From positions 1 to 31,739 of the IMG/VR virus record IMGVR_UViG_3300030117_000216: a DNA stretch of 31,739 nucleotides, one strand, 5' to 3'. The stretch comes from a virus. Shown here one piece after another: positions 5,420 to 13,644 of this stretch. Within the stretch, counting starts at the first letter, position 1. Each line of letters opens with the position of its first letter. Both the position numbers and the translations under genes were made by a program. The notes beneath the pieces were generated by a model. That model ran no database searches, was not told where the DNA came from, and saw nothing but the letters and a program-made list of their open reading frames with translations.

Positions 5420-5861
5420 CTGCCAATGCTCTCATACGATCTACCAAACGTCTAGCCCTGTTGGGAACCTGTGTGTACCACCGCGAGTCTACCATTTCAT
5501 CAGCCGCTTTGTTCCAGTCCCTTGCGTCAACGCCAGCCTTCATTCCCTTGAACTTAGACAGCCTGGGCCGACCCATGTTGAACATCATGTTAGCTATGAT
5601 ATGCTGACACTCCTCTGGCAAATCGTCAAAGTCATCATACAGCACCCGGCACTCATCAAGAGTTACAGCCATGTCAAGAGAAAACAACTGTTTGACACGC
5701 TCTTGCTCAACGACAGTGCCAACAGCCTTGCCATGTTCTTCATCAGATTCAGTTATGAGATGACCGATACCGCACGTTGGCAAGCCAAGGTGATCTAAAT
5801 ACACCTCGTACTTGCAGCCTTCGTCTTCGGCTATCTCTTCTCTGAGTCTATCTTTGTTCAT
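5412..5861 (-). CDS. Endolysin, T4-type lysozyme (GH24)
   Basis: This 149-residue protein is a muramidase that cleaves the peptidoglycan glycan chain for lysis. The T4 lysozyme triad is visible: Glu14 (EDEGCKYEVY), Asp23 (YLDHLG) and Thr29 (PTCGIGHL), at spacing equal to Glu11/Asp20/Thr26 of T4. The downstream helical part includes IANMMFNMGRPRLSKFKGM and ends with a region of Trp/Arg (SRWYTQVPNRARRLVDRM), typical of the family. There is no signal peptide, so it should need the holin at 6413-6790. It sits in the middle of tiny basic genes, overlapping both neighbours. Confidence 0.92.
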   Translation of the reverse strand: MNKDRLREEIAEDEGCKYEVYLDHLGLPTCGIGHLITESDEEHGKAVGTVVEQERVKQLFSLDMAVTLDECRVLYDDFDDLPEECQHIIANMMFNMGRPRLSKFKGMKAGVDARDWNKAADEMVDSRWYTQVPNRARRLVDRMRALADG

Positions 5862-6103
5862 TTCTTTTTCTTCGCTGCTGGTTTTTTCTTTTTCTTGCCA
5901 CCTCGTAGCAAGTCTGAGTCAGCCTTTCTTGCACCTCCCTTGCCAGATACAAAAGACTTTACCCTACCCATAGCCCACTGATGCGCTGATACCTTTGGCC
6001 TAGACCCTGATGAATAGTAAGCACCCAGTCCACGTTTGTAGACTTTGTTGAGAGTAGACTTAGAGTAACGTGATGCACCTGAGATGCTTGCAAACCTAGA
6101 CAT
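5858..6103 (-). CDS. Basic DUF5824-like phage protein
   Basis: This 81-residue protein contains KVYKRGLGAYYSSGSRPKV, then AHQWAMGRVKSFVSGKGGA and ARKADSDLL, the block order I recall for DUF5824 proteins of marine and cyanobacterial phages. The final 14 residues are nearly all Lys (GGKKKKKPAAKKKK). It overlaps the lysozyme start (ATGA) and begins at TAATG with the preceding gene. Its role is unknown. Because similar proteins recur next to structural or lysis genes, a virion or DNA-associated role is possible. Family name from memory. Confidence 0.7.
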   Translation of the reverse strand: MSRFASISGASRYSKSTLNKVYKRGLGAYYSSGSRPKVSAHQWAMGRVKSFVSGKGGARKADSDLLRGGKKKKKPAAKKKK

Positions 6104-6285
6104 TATCCGCGACTCCTCTGCTTGCTAATTCTATCCATCATAGCTGGTGTGAGCTTGCCTTGTCGATACAGCTTGGCAGTGCGCTTTATCTCTGCCTCTC
6201 GCCTTCTTGGGTTCTTTGCGCCGCGCACATACTTCTTTGGTACACCACCTTTTGTTTTAGGAACCTTTGCAAACTTACGTTTCAT
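6103..6285 (-). CDS. Small basic protein with VPKKYV motif
   Basis: This 60-residue protein reads MKRKFAKVPKTKGGVPKKYV, then RGAKNPRRREAEIKRTAKLY and a helical tail. It has no cysteines or membrane segment. Similar VPKKYV/A-G small proteins accompany other tiny basic genes in marine phages. It is coupled on both sides: a TAATG one-base overlap downstream and ATGA overlap upstream. Function not recognised. Confidence 0.7.
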   Translation of the reverse strand: MKRKFAKVPKTKGGVPKKYVRGAKNPRRREAEIKRTAKLYRQGKLTPAMMDRISKQRSRG

Positions 6286-6416
6286 CTCTTCTTCCTCTTA
6301 GCTTGCTTGAAGTTCTTTTTAGTTGGCGCACCTTTCTGTCCAACCTTACGCATCTTTTCACCGCTGCCAGCCTTTATTCGTTTGCGTTTTGCGTGAATGT
6401 TTCTATACAAACTCAT
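6282..6416 (-). CDS. Tiny basic protein, MSLYRNIHAKRK type
   Basis: This 44-residue frame runs from ATG 6416 to TGA at 6282. It begins MSLYRNIHAKRKRIKAGSGE, followed by KMRKVGQKGAPTKKNFKQA, a block I recall from small marine-phage proteins. ATGA overlaps on both sides (6413-6416 and 6282-6285) tie it to the holin and to the next basic gene. It is strongly basic; role unknown. Confidence 0.75.
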   Translation of the reverse strand: MSLYRNIHAKRKRIKAGSGEKMRKVGQKGAPTKKNFKQAKRKKR

Positions 6417-6790
6417 TTTTTCGTATCCGTTTTTTTTGCTTTGTCAAAACTCCTCATGCCCCCAATGCCAAGCATACCAAACATTAATGGCATCATTACA
6501 GACATATCAGCTTGTGGGATTGTTATGCCAAAGCCAGCACAAATTGGTGCGACCATGTAATTTATTCCAAGGGATAGGCCAGAAATCCAGCCAATCAACG
6601 GACGCCAAGACGACTGAAACCAGTTGCCTTGTGCGTCTGCCTTCAATACTTCTATTTGGGCTAACGCTAATTCCTGTGCGTGCCGTTCTGACATAGTGGC
6701 AATCTCATGTGCCAACTTTGCCTTTTGATCTTTGTCTTCAACAAATTTATCTAGCAGCCCTGTCACTGGGCCTATGAGAGCTTGTATCAA
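6413..6790 (-). CDS. Holin of the three-transmembrane family
   Basis: This 125-residue protein has a charged helical N-terminal half (KFVEDKDQKAKLAHEIATM), then SSWRPLIGWISGLSLGINYM, the hallmark motif of the Holin_3TMs family, and further hydrophobic segments at about 62-90 and 97-112. It ends in a Lys/Asp tail. It should form the membrane lesion that releases the lysozyme encoded downstream. The start is TTG 6790 (overlapping the previous stop as TTGA), six bases after GGGAG; no suitable ATG exists. Classic T7 gp17.5 is different, so this is a replacement lysis gene. Confidence 0.85.
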   Translation of the reverse strand: MIQALIGPVTGLLDKFVEDKDQKAKLAHEIATMSERHAQELALAQIEVLKADAQGNWFQSSWRPLIGWISGLSLGINYMVAPICAGFGITIPQADMSVMMPLMFGMLGIGGMRSFDKAKKTDTKK

Positions 6791-6987
6791 GATAGACTCC
6801 CTTTTTTCAATTCTTTGCAGATGAACTGCATTGGCTTATACAGCGGCATATAAATATGCACTTTAGAGGCTAAATTAATAGCTTCAGATTGACAAGCACG
6901 TTCTGTTGAGTGCCAACTTTGCGCTTCAATATAAATACACTCTCCAGGATTGCTTAACAAACAAGCTACAATTACAGCTTGATACAT
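6787..6987 (-). CDS. Small cysteine-containing protein of the lysis region
   Basis: This 66-residue protein has a short hydrophobic N-terminus (MYQAVIVACLLS) followed by four cysteines spread over the chain (about residues 9, 17, 32 and 57) and a basic end. It could be membrane-linked or exported with disulfides. It starts at the one-base overlap TAATG with the gene before it and is coupled to the holin. A spanin subunit is one option; no lipobox is clear. Function not recognised. Confidence 0.65.
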   Translation of the reverse strand: MYQAVIVACLLSNPGECIYIEAQSWHSTERACQSEAINLASKVHIYMPLYKPMQFICKELKKGSLS

Positions 6988-7196
6988 TACTTATCACCAC
7001 CAGACTTACCTAAATAAATACCATAAACACCTGTCATAACACCCATAATCACAGACACAAAAGCAGATTGCTGTGTCGTGGGGGCTTCTAAATTCATAAA
7101 CCATTCAGCACAACGCCAACTCATTGCAACACTAGCAACCATTGTTAGCTTTGCCGTTACATTAAATTGTAAATATTTTTTAAACCAATCATTCAT
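6987..7196 (-). CDS. Small membrane protein, two predicted segments
   Basis: This 69-residue protein has hydrophobic segments at about 16-34 (KLTMVASVAMSWRCAEWF) and 44-62 (AFVSVIMGVMTGVYGIYLG), with a short charged end (KSGGDK). The two-segment hairpin layout resembles class II holins or small phage membrane proteins. It lies between a larger membrane-anchored protein and the Cys protein, one gene before the 3TM holin, so it may be a second holin or antiholin. That role is inferred from context. Confidence 0.65.
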   Translation of the reverse strand: MNDWFKKYLQFNVTAKLTMVASVAMSWRCAEWFMNLEAPTTQQSAFVSVIMGVMTGVYGIYLGKSGGDK

Positions 7197-7705
7197 AATG
7201 AAATAACTTCAACACTTCTAGCAATCGTCATAAACATTACAACAAAAAAGAAAATAGCTACCATGAGTACACCGATGATAATAAACGCCGTTTTAATTGC
7301 CTCTGATATTTCGTGTTGCCGTCTAGCCGCTTCAATTTGCGCTTTCTTAATCGCTTCTTTTTGTTCCCTAAGTTTCTGATTATGATGATTAAGAATCTCC
7401 TGCCATGTACTAGGTTGATCGGCTGGTTTAGGCCAGCGCAGATTAATCATTGTAGCAATTTCTTGCATTTGTTCATTAAGTTTTTTAGCCTCAAGAACTG
7501 CATCAATCGAACTACGAATGTTGATGTCACCAACACCAGCCTGTTTATTACGCTCTTCGTTGAGTTTCTTTTGCGCTGAGAATAACGTGCTGATTTGGTC
7601 TGAAATATCTGCAACAGATTGTACGTCATTGATACGAGCCTTGATAAACCCTATAGCATTTGAGGCCGCAGTGACCGCAGCAATAGCTGTGGTTATCGGT
7701 TCCAT
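7193..7705 (-). CDS. C-terminally anchored coiled-coil membrane protein
   Basis: This 170-residue protein has a small-residue N-terminus, a long charged helical region (about 35-130, with KKLNEERNKQ and HHNQKLREQKEAIKKAQIE) and a strong hydrophobic segment near the end (TAFIIIGVLMVAIFFFVVMF). This is a tail-anchored or spanin-like architecture. The start overlaps the upstream stop by one base (TAATG) and its stop overlaps the next gene (ATGA). It lies in the lysis region and may span the periplasm or anchor a complex. No known family is recognised. Confidence 0.65.
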   Translation of the reverse strand: MEPITTAIAAVTAASNAIGFIKARINDVQSVADISDQISTLFSAQKKLNEERNKQAGVGDINIRSSIDAVLEAKKLNEQMQEIATMINLRWPKPADQPSTWQEILNHHNQKLREQKEAIKKAQIEAARRQHEISEAIKTAFIIIGVLMVAIFFFVVMFMTIARSVEVISL

Positions 7706-8265
7706 TAGAGTGCGTCAGGCCAATCATTGATTGGGGCATTGCCAGTTGGATTGCCATCACTATCAACAGGCACATCATATAATGCCATGAATTTGGCGTG
7801 AGTTTTTACTGCCTTTATTGCTGTCTCGATGTTGGCACAAGCAGTCCTCACTGCATCTCGGTAGGTGGTAATGTTACTTGGAATTGCTGTAGACTTTTCA
7901 GCGTTCCTAATAACATACCAATCATAGGGTGCAAGCTGACTAGCTGCTTGAGATTTTGCTGTCTCGATTGCCAAAGTCTTTAGTCCTTTGGTCACAAGCT
8001 GATTGCCATCAGTATCAAGGATTGGTTTGTCATCCTCGTCAACTGCATTTACATCTGTCAGTGATCGAGGGATTAGCTCACCATCAGCGTCTCTGCCCCA
8101 GTAAAACCTGTTGTCGTAGGAAGCAACATCATCTTCCCAAGTAAGACCAATCGCAGCTTTTTCATCTGCGCTGTAATTGCTCCACACGGCAGGGTACTGT
8201 GTTCCGTTATTATCGACCCACGCCTTGCCAACTCTGATTATCCTTCCGCTATATTTCCACGGCAT
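7705..8265 (-). CDS. Possible tail-fibre assembly protein
   Basis: This 186-residue protein opens with MPWKYSGRIIRVGKAWVDNN and GTQYPAVWSNYSADEKAAIG, a pattern seen in fibre-assembly and chaperone-like proteins that follow tail-fibre genes. The C-terminal half (YDWYVIRNAEKSTAIPSNI, then a helix with YRDAVRTACANIETAI) resembles the Trp/Arg-rich ends of phage tail assembly chaperones. AGGAGAATATAAA precedes the ATG. It lies just after the giant fibre gene, which supports a fibre-linked job. Assignment is moderate and based on pattern and position. Confidence 0.6.
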   Translation of the reverse strand: MPWKYSGRIIRVGKAWVDNNGTQYPAVWSNYSADEKAAIGLTWEDDVASYDNRFYWGRDADGELIPRSLTDVNAVDEDDKPILDTDGNQLVTKGLKTLAIETAKSQAASQLAPYDWYVIRNAEKSTAIPSNITTYRDAVRTACANIETAIKAVKTHAKFMALYDVPVDSDGNPTGNAPINDWPDAL

Positions 8266-8276
8266 TTTATATTCTC

Positions 8277-11200
8277 CTATCGGGCATTACTGAATTTAAA
8301 AGGTTGGTCAGCAAAGGCGAGGTAAATGTAGGTGTCGCCAGAGGCATTTAAACCAGTGCCAGTTTTTCTAGGTTTGAATCCATTTGATAAAATATCAAGG
8401 CCACCGTCTGTGTATTCAGCATTGGTTTCGTTTGCGAGAAGATACCTAGTAACCTCGTTTGATGTATTTCTGGTGCTATCCCATATATGCCAATGACCAG
8501 TGTTGTTGCTCTTTTTTTGCATAATCCAAGCTGGCCTGAACCCTGTGTGAACAAACGGCCCATCTGTGCTTCCGTTTCCAACGTAACTGCCGACCTTTGA
8601 GTAACCCTCAACTGAGTGAAAACAGTAGGCTATGTAAGTGCCACCACTTGCATTTATATTATCACCGTTTGAGGAACCATCTTCTAATGAAAAAGTTGCA
8701 GACGCTAAATTGTCAATCCCACCACCTGAAAAGCTTGAATATGAGCTTTCAGCAAGATTTGAACTAAGCAAAAGAACTTTCCCAGACGATAGGTTTTTAT
8801 CGAGATATTGCCAATGCGCGGCGCTATCTCTGCGTTTTACAAAAAGTGCCTCAATTGTTTGAGATAGTCCGTGAGCAACAGTTGCGCCATCAGTGCCATT
8901 TCCTGTGTAACTTATAATACTAAATCCAGCCGTTGTGTTTATCTGACCCTCACTGTCAATCGTGCCAACACTTGTCGCACTTGCATCGTTGCTGAAGGCT
9001 GTGCCAGCAAGCCAGTTCCAAGCGACAAACGTTTCGCCATTACCATTGATGCCCCCAGAAGAACCGATAGTAAAACCATCAGAATCAAACGAGGTAAAAT
9101 AAGTTGAGTCTGTAGCTTCCGCATCAGTGCTATCGCTCTTTAAATACTTTGTGGAGCCGACAACAGAGTTTGCTAAAAAATGCGGATAGGTGGTAGAGCG
9201 AACCTTTGCCCACACAAAATCAGGGCTGAAACCAACCCCAGTTATTGCTCTTGAACCTGTCGCATTGCCAGTGTACAGCACCGTGTTGAAATGCTCAGTG
9301 CCATCAATGATAGCTGCGTCGGGCAAATTTTGAGAACACAAAGCGAGGAACCCGCTTGGTGGTGCGTACTGAAATGAACCGTGACCTTCTCCATCTGCGT
9401 TACTGTTAGCTGTAGATTTTGCACCAGAAAAAGAACTATCCTGTCCAAAATTAATTCTTACATCCCCTGATGTGCCAGTATACACCCCAATAAAAGGGAC
9501 TACCCCACCGCCAGTTTGAGTAACCCAATCTGCATCAAATGTTGCTTGTGGATTTGAACCAGCGGCAGGATCACCACTGTTAATATAAGTGCCATTGACT
9601 GAAATAAATGCTTTTCCATTGTCAGCATCAATAGCAAACCCAAGAATAGTTTCTGATGTCTGGGCTGATACCCCAGTCGCATCAGTCGATGTCCAAGCTG
9701 GTGTTCTAAAACTTGTGGCGTTAGTGATGTACAAAAATTTATCACTGGAACCTGTTGCACCAGAGTTGGCAAAACTATCTTTTACTCGTGCTAACCCTGC
9801 TTCGGGATTAGTGCCAGCAGTATAGTATACTTCATAATACCATTTCCCAGATGACATCGCCATATTCCCAATAGCGGCTCTGTCATTAGATGTCTGTGTA
9901 AATTTAGTATTTCCCTCTGACAGTACGGCGGCTGCGGGTAAATTTAGTGCGTTAAAAGTAGCAAAATTATTCGTTGGAACATCAGGCACACTATCCCGAT
10001 AGTCTAGGTTTACAGGTGTCCAATGATTGCCGTTGGTGGTTACATCTTTAAAAAAAGCTGCTTCCCTTGTGTCGGCAAATGCGTGGTAAATGTAAGTTTC
10101 GTTATTTGTATTTGATGTACCATAAGTATTTTTAATTTGAAATCCTGTGGATGTAAAATCTGTGCTATTACCACTATCTTCTGCTGCAGAAGTATTTGCA
10201 TACAATGCTCTACCGCCTGGATTTACTACATTTCTAGTATTATCAAGAATTTGCCAATCACCAGTGTTGTCAACGTTTTTTATCATAATCCATGCAGGAG
10301 CAAATCCTAACGTCACGCTGGGGCCTGTTGACGAACCATTCCCTTCATAACTACCAAAAGCACTATATGAAGAAATTTCTGACCAGCAATACGCTACAAG
10401 ATTTGTTCCATTTGAACCAAATGCAGAACCAAAAGTAAACACAGTGCTAGTAGGATCTGCCCCAAAAACAGTGCCGCTGCCATTAGTTCTTTTTGCACTA
10501 TTGTCAAATTGAAAATAATCATTTGCCCAATTAAAGCCAGTATGCGTATGCCCAATCACCCAAGCTCCGCTACCCCGACTCTTAACTATAATCCACTTTG
10601 GTGCTGCGCCTAATCCATGTGCAACTGTTTGACTATCGCTACCATTGCTCGTAAACGTAACTATACTAAAACCTTTTGTGGTGTTTGCCGATAGCCTAGT
10701 CGCAGCTATTGACCCAGCCAATGCAGAACCAAGATTACTGCCATCTATCTTAACTGACCCTGCTGTTGGAGTTGCCCCTGCCCCAGCAGAGTTGTCGGCT
10801 GTTGGTGCGCCGCCAGCTTCCCAGCACCATGCAACCATTTTATTACCGTCAGTGGTAACATTCCCTGATGTGCCTAATGAAAATCCATCTGCATCAAACG
10901 AAATCATTTCATCGCTGACTGTATATTCAGCGTTAGTTAAATTAGAATATATTTTTTTGTTAGAACCACGAACAACATCAAACCAAAGATGAGCGTCAGC
11001 ATCTGTCCGCTCTTTCAGCCAAACCAACGCTGGTGAAAAACCTAAGCCAGATATAGATTGTGCTGCACCAGTTCCAGTAAAGGTAACAGTATTGAACCCC
11101 TCAGAAACAACATCATCTTTAAATGTCAGATGAAAACCATTGGTTCCAAAAGTTAAGCCGCTAGTATCTTTTGGTATCCAGATACCGTTTTTAGTCTCGC

Positions 11201-11774
11201 CAAAGGAATCGGCAGTTAATTGAGTTCCATCTATAAAGTTTACCTCAGCTATATAACCATCAAATGGGCCTGATCCATTACCATAAGCACCAACAGCTTG
11301 TGCAGAATTATTATTTATTCCTGACTCGCCATTTAAAGTGGTTGCATTAACTTGAGTTAAAGTTTGACGCACACCATTTACATAAATAATTGAGCGTTCT
11401 GATTCAGTTGAATTTGTAGAATCAAATGCCCAGACAATGTGATAAAACGCACTGACATCTCTAAATTTTGTAACTGTTGTATATTGACTGACATAACCAC
11501 CATTATAAAGGTAAGCCCTAATAATGTCAGTATTGTCAAATCGCAAACCATCTTCAATACTGGAACCAGTAGCTCCCATTAAACCTAAATATGCGCTTAT
11601 ATTGCCTCGCTTAACCCAGCCACTCCAAGTCCAAGTCCTGCGATTGCCAGCAGAAGCAGGGGTTCTAGTTAAATACTGAGAATCGTCATCATTAAACTTT
11701 AACGATTGGTCAAGCAGATGGTTGTAAAAGCCTGTGCTTACCTCACCCACGCCTTGTGCTTTAATTAAAGACAT
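8277..11774 (-). CDS. Giant modular receptor-binding tail fibre (LamG, SPRY, repeats)
   Basis: This 1165-residue protein is probably the adhesin that recognises the host surface. Residues about 20-215 (DDSQYLTRTPASAG, TWTWSGWVKRGN, WAFDSTNS) form a LamG/concanavalin-type domain. Six related beta modules follow: a about 225, b about 368, c about 490, d about 828, e about 949, f about 1061. A SPRY-like domain (SSGKWYYEVYYTAGT, FAIDADNGKAFISVNG) lies between c and d. Modules a/d share FNTV and GFSP, b/e share GFSI and TVAHGL, c/f share GNGS, PAWIM and DTRN-type blocks, so a three-module block seems duplicated. The chain ends FKFSNAR. It follows the gp17-like gene, so it may attach to that fibre. 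Confidence 0.85.
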   Translation of the reverse strand: MSLIKAQGVGEVSTGFYNHLLDQSLKFNDDDSQYLTRTPASAGNRRTWTWSGWVKRGNISAYLGLMGATGSSIEDGLRFDNTDIIRAYLYNGGYVSQYTTVTKFRDVSAFYHIVWAFDSTNSTESERSIIYVNGVRQTLTQVNATTLNGESGINNNSAQAVGAYGNGSGPFDGYIAEVNFIDGTQLTADSFGETKNGIWIPKDTSGLTFGTNGFHLTFKDDVVSEGFNTVTFTGTGAAQSISGLGFSPALVWLKERTDADAHLWFDVVRGSNKKIYSNLTNAEYTVSDEMISFDADGFSLGTSGNVTTDGNKMVAWCWEAGGAPTADNSAGAGATPTAGSVKIDGSNLGSALAGSIAATRLSANTTKGFSIVTFTSNGSDSQTVAHGLGAAPKWIIVKSRGSGAWVIGHTHTGFNWANDYFQFDNSAKRTNGSGTVFGADPTSTVFTFGSAFGSNGTNLVAYCWSEISSYSAFGSYEGNGSSTGPSVTLGFAPAWIMIKNVDNTGDWQILDNTRNVVNPGGRALYANTSAAEDSGNSTDFTSTGFQIKNTYGTSNTNNETYIYHAFADTREAAFFKDVTTNGNHWTPVNLDYRDSVPDVPTNNFATFNALNLPAAAVLSEGNTKFTQTSNDRAAIGNMAMSSGKWYYEVYYTAGTNPEAGLARVKDSFANSGATGSSDKFLYITNATSFRTPAWTSTDATGVSAQTSETILGFAIDADNGKAFISVNGTYINSGDPAAGSNPQATFDADWVTQTGGGVVPFIGVYTGTSGDVRINFGQDSSFSGAKSTANSNADGEGHGSFQYAPPSGFLALCSQNLPDAAIIDGTEHFNTVLYTGNATGSRAITGVGFSPDFVWAKVRSTTYPHFLANSVVGSTKYLKSDSTDAEATDSTYFTSFDSDGFTIGSSGGINGNGETFVAWNWLAGTAFSNDASATSVGTIDSEGQINTTAGFSIISYTGNGTDGATVAHGLSQTIEALFVKRRDSAAHWQYLDKNLSSGKVLLLSSNLAESSYSSFSGGGIDNLASATFSLEDGSSNGDNINASGGTYIAYCFHSVEGYSKVGSYVGNGSTDGPFVHTGFRPAWIMQKKSNNTGHWHIWDSTRNTSNEVTRYLLANETNAEYTDGGLDILSNGFKPRKTGTGLNASGDTYIYLAFADQPFKFSNAR
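8280..11103 (-). repeat. Duplicated three-module coding block in the giant fibre
   Basis: Block 1 (about 10075-11103, modules a-b-c) and block 2 (about 8280-9300, modules d-e-f) encode the same three domain types in the same order, separated by the SPRY-like region. The similarity is clear at protein level; the DNA has diverged, so the duplication is old or was acquired separately. Confidence 0.65.
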
Positions 11775-11783
11775 CTGTAATCC

Positions 11784-13610
11784 TTATGTCAAAGCAGCCG
11801 ATGCAGACACTAAGATACTGTTGCTACCACTTGCTGCACTGCAATAATAAGCTAAATGGTATGTGCCTGTGGCTGAAATAGCCGTTAGTGAATCTGCGCT
11901 TATGGCTACGTCAGCGTGGGCTGCAATCGTGTGATTGCCGCCATTCACAAACATTATGTTGCCAGACTGCCCAGCGGCTGCATTTGTAAACGTCAGCGTC
12001 AAACCACCAGCCGTTGTGCATTTAAAATCATTGCCAACAGCCAAGTCAAAGCTGCCATCATTGTCCGTGGTTACATGACCCACTGATCTGCCGCTAACAC
12101 CTACGTCATCATTCATGGTAAATATAGTTGTACCAGTTGCAATTGACGCAACCGTGGCATCCGCATCGTTTTTGATTGTGACGTCAGTGCTAGAGCCTTG
12201 CCCTGTCAAGATAAGCCCCTCTGCACTGGTATAACCGATTGCAGCGTTGTCACCGCTAGATGTGTCGGCACTTGGCTCAAAAGTCGTAGCAGCAACCACA
12301 CCAGTAAAGGTTGCGCCAGCCGTACCAACCAAACTTTGATCGCCCCCTGTCGGCAAGGTAAGCACGTTTGTTACGCCAGCACTGTGATCGTTAGCCTTTA
12401 TTGTTTGACCATGTGAATTATTTTCACAATTAAGAACAATTGTGCCAGGGTTATCATTGCCTTTAACAACTACCTTGCCTGTCCCATGCGGCGCGAGATC
12501 AATATCTCGGTTTGAACTAGAAACAATATCTCTGGCTAAAACATCTAAGTCACCACCCAACTCGGGACTAGTATCAGACACAACATCCGTAAGTGAACCA
12601 GCACCATCATTGCCCGAATATGAAAAGTCAACTCTAATACCATCAAGGTTGCTAAACGTACCGTTAGAAGCTAAGTGTGTAACAGGAACCTTGGAATATC
12701 CTGACGCTGCTGTAACTGCACCGCTTACCTTATATATTGCAAAGGTAGCTGCTGTGCCTTCTTTTTCAATATGTATAATGCCTCTTGCTGTGACGTTGCT
12801 AACATCATCAAATGTAGCAATAAAAGAAGATATTGCAGTACCATTATCGTCTGCATCATCAATATATATTTCTGAAACTGAGCCAAGTGTGCCGTTGTTC
12901 AAAGCAACCTTACCACCGCCAGGGTCAGCATCCGAAGTGCTATTGTTAAATGTCATCTGAAGGCCAGCAGAGTTGCCTGTTGCGCCAGTGTTACCTGTCA
13001 CAAGCCCAAAGGCCAAAGCAAGCGCACCAGAACTGGCTGTATAGGTTGCAGAAGCCGTAGGAGAACCACCAGCAGACACAGCCGACACAGATGCCGTGAC
13101 GGTATCTACCTTGCCCTCAGTGACCGTAAGATCACCACTCCCATCAAAACTAAGAAGCTTGTTTGCTCTGTCAGTAGCAGACGTAGTAAACTCAGATGTC
13201 GCAATTATGTTGGTCTTTGAGACTTTTAAAGATCGCCCTATTTCTTCTTCAAGCTCTTGTACGATAAATGTTAGTTTATCAAGGGCATTTTCATGCGTCT
13301 CTGCTGGGAATGGGTCATTTGCAACATAGTCTGTTAGCTGCGTTCTTGCTGTTGTTCGTAACAACACAACTGTCTCACCGCTTGCTGGTATGTTGCCTGA
13401 TGTAAAAACAACATTACCACCACTTGAGTTCCCTACATTTGTTACAGTGTAATGAGTTGTTTTTGTTTTGACAGTCTCCGCACCAGTAGAATCTGTACGA
13501 ATAATGACTGTGATATCATCATCGTCAAATATCTTAAAACCATAGGCAAACGTGTCGTTACTGGCGTTGCCACTGTAACTGTTTCTGGTGGTTGCGCTAC
13601 TAACTGTCAT
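11784..13610 (-). CDS. T7 gp17-like tail fibre, N-terminal attachment domain
   Basis: This 608-residue protein begins with the T7 gp17-type attachment domain: NSYSGNASNDTFAYGFKIFD, ITVIIRTDSTG, NVVFTSGNIPASGETVVLLR, then NDPFPAETHENALDKL and a helix (IVQELEEEIGRSLKV). This domain (about 1-135) joins the fibre to the tail. The remainder is beta-rich with Ala, Thr, Gly and Asp, including repeated VTGNTGATGNSAG-like and ADVAISADSLTAISA stretches. The C-terminus is beta-type (HLAYYCSAASGS). It is compatible with a trimeric fibre that presents the following giant adhesin. No enzymatic motif is seen. Confidence 0.85.
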   Translation of the reverse strand: MTVSSATTRNSYSGNASNDTFAYGFKIFDDDDITVIIRTDSTGAETVKTKTTHYTVTNVGNSSGGNVVFTSGNIPASGETVVLLRTTARTQLTDYVANDPFPAETHENALDKLTFIVQELEEEIGRSLKVSKTNIIATSEFTTSATDRANKLLSFDGSGDLTVTEGKVDTVTASVSAVSAGGSPTASATYTASSGALALAFGLVTGNTGATGNSAGLQMTFNNSTSDADPGGGKVALNNGTLGSVSEIYIDDADDNGTAISSFIATFDDVSNVTARGIIHIEKEGTAATFAIYKVSGAVTAASGYSKVPVTHLASNGTFSNLDGIRVDFSYSGNDGAGSLTDVVSDTSPELGGDLDVLARDIVSSSNRDIDLAPHGTGKVVVKGNDNPGTIVLNCENNSHGQTIKANDHSAGVTNVLTLPTGGDQSLVGTAGATFTGVVAATTFEPSADTSSGDNAAIGYTSAEGLILTGQGSSTDVTIKNDADATVASIATGTTIFTMNDDVGVSGRSVGHVTTDNDGSFDLAVGNDFKCTTAGGLTLTFTNAAAGQSGNIMFVNGGNHTIAAHADVAISADSLTAISATGTYHLAYYCSAASGSNSILVSASAALT

Positions 13611-13644
13611 TTTTCAATCTCCAACAGTTCCATAATGTAACAGA

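Noticed and set aside
5097-5798. 233-residue rightward open frame opposite the lysozyme and basic genes
   Set aside because: It runs antiparallel to well-supported genes, has Phe/Leu/Pro-rich composition from the Lys-rich opposite strand, and has no ribosome site or family similarity.
12442-12960. Rightward 172-residue frame inside the gp17-like fibre gene
   Set aside because: Antisense shadow of a strongly supported gene, with Ser/Pro/Leu bias from complementary Ala/Thr/Gly codons.
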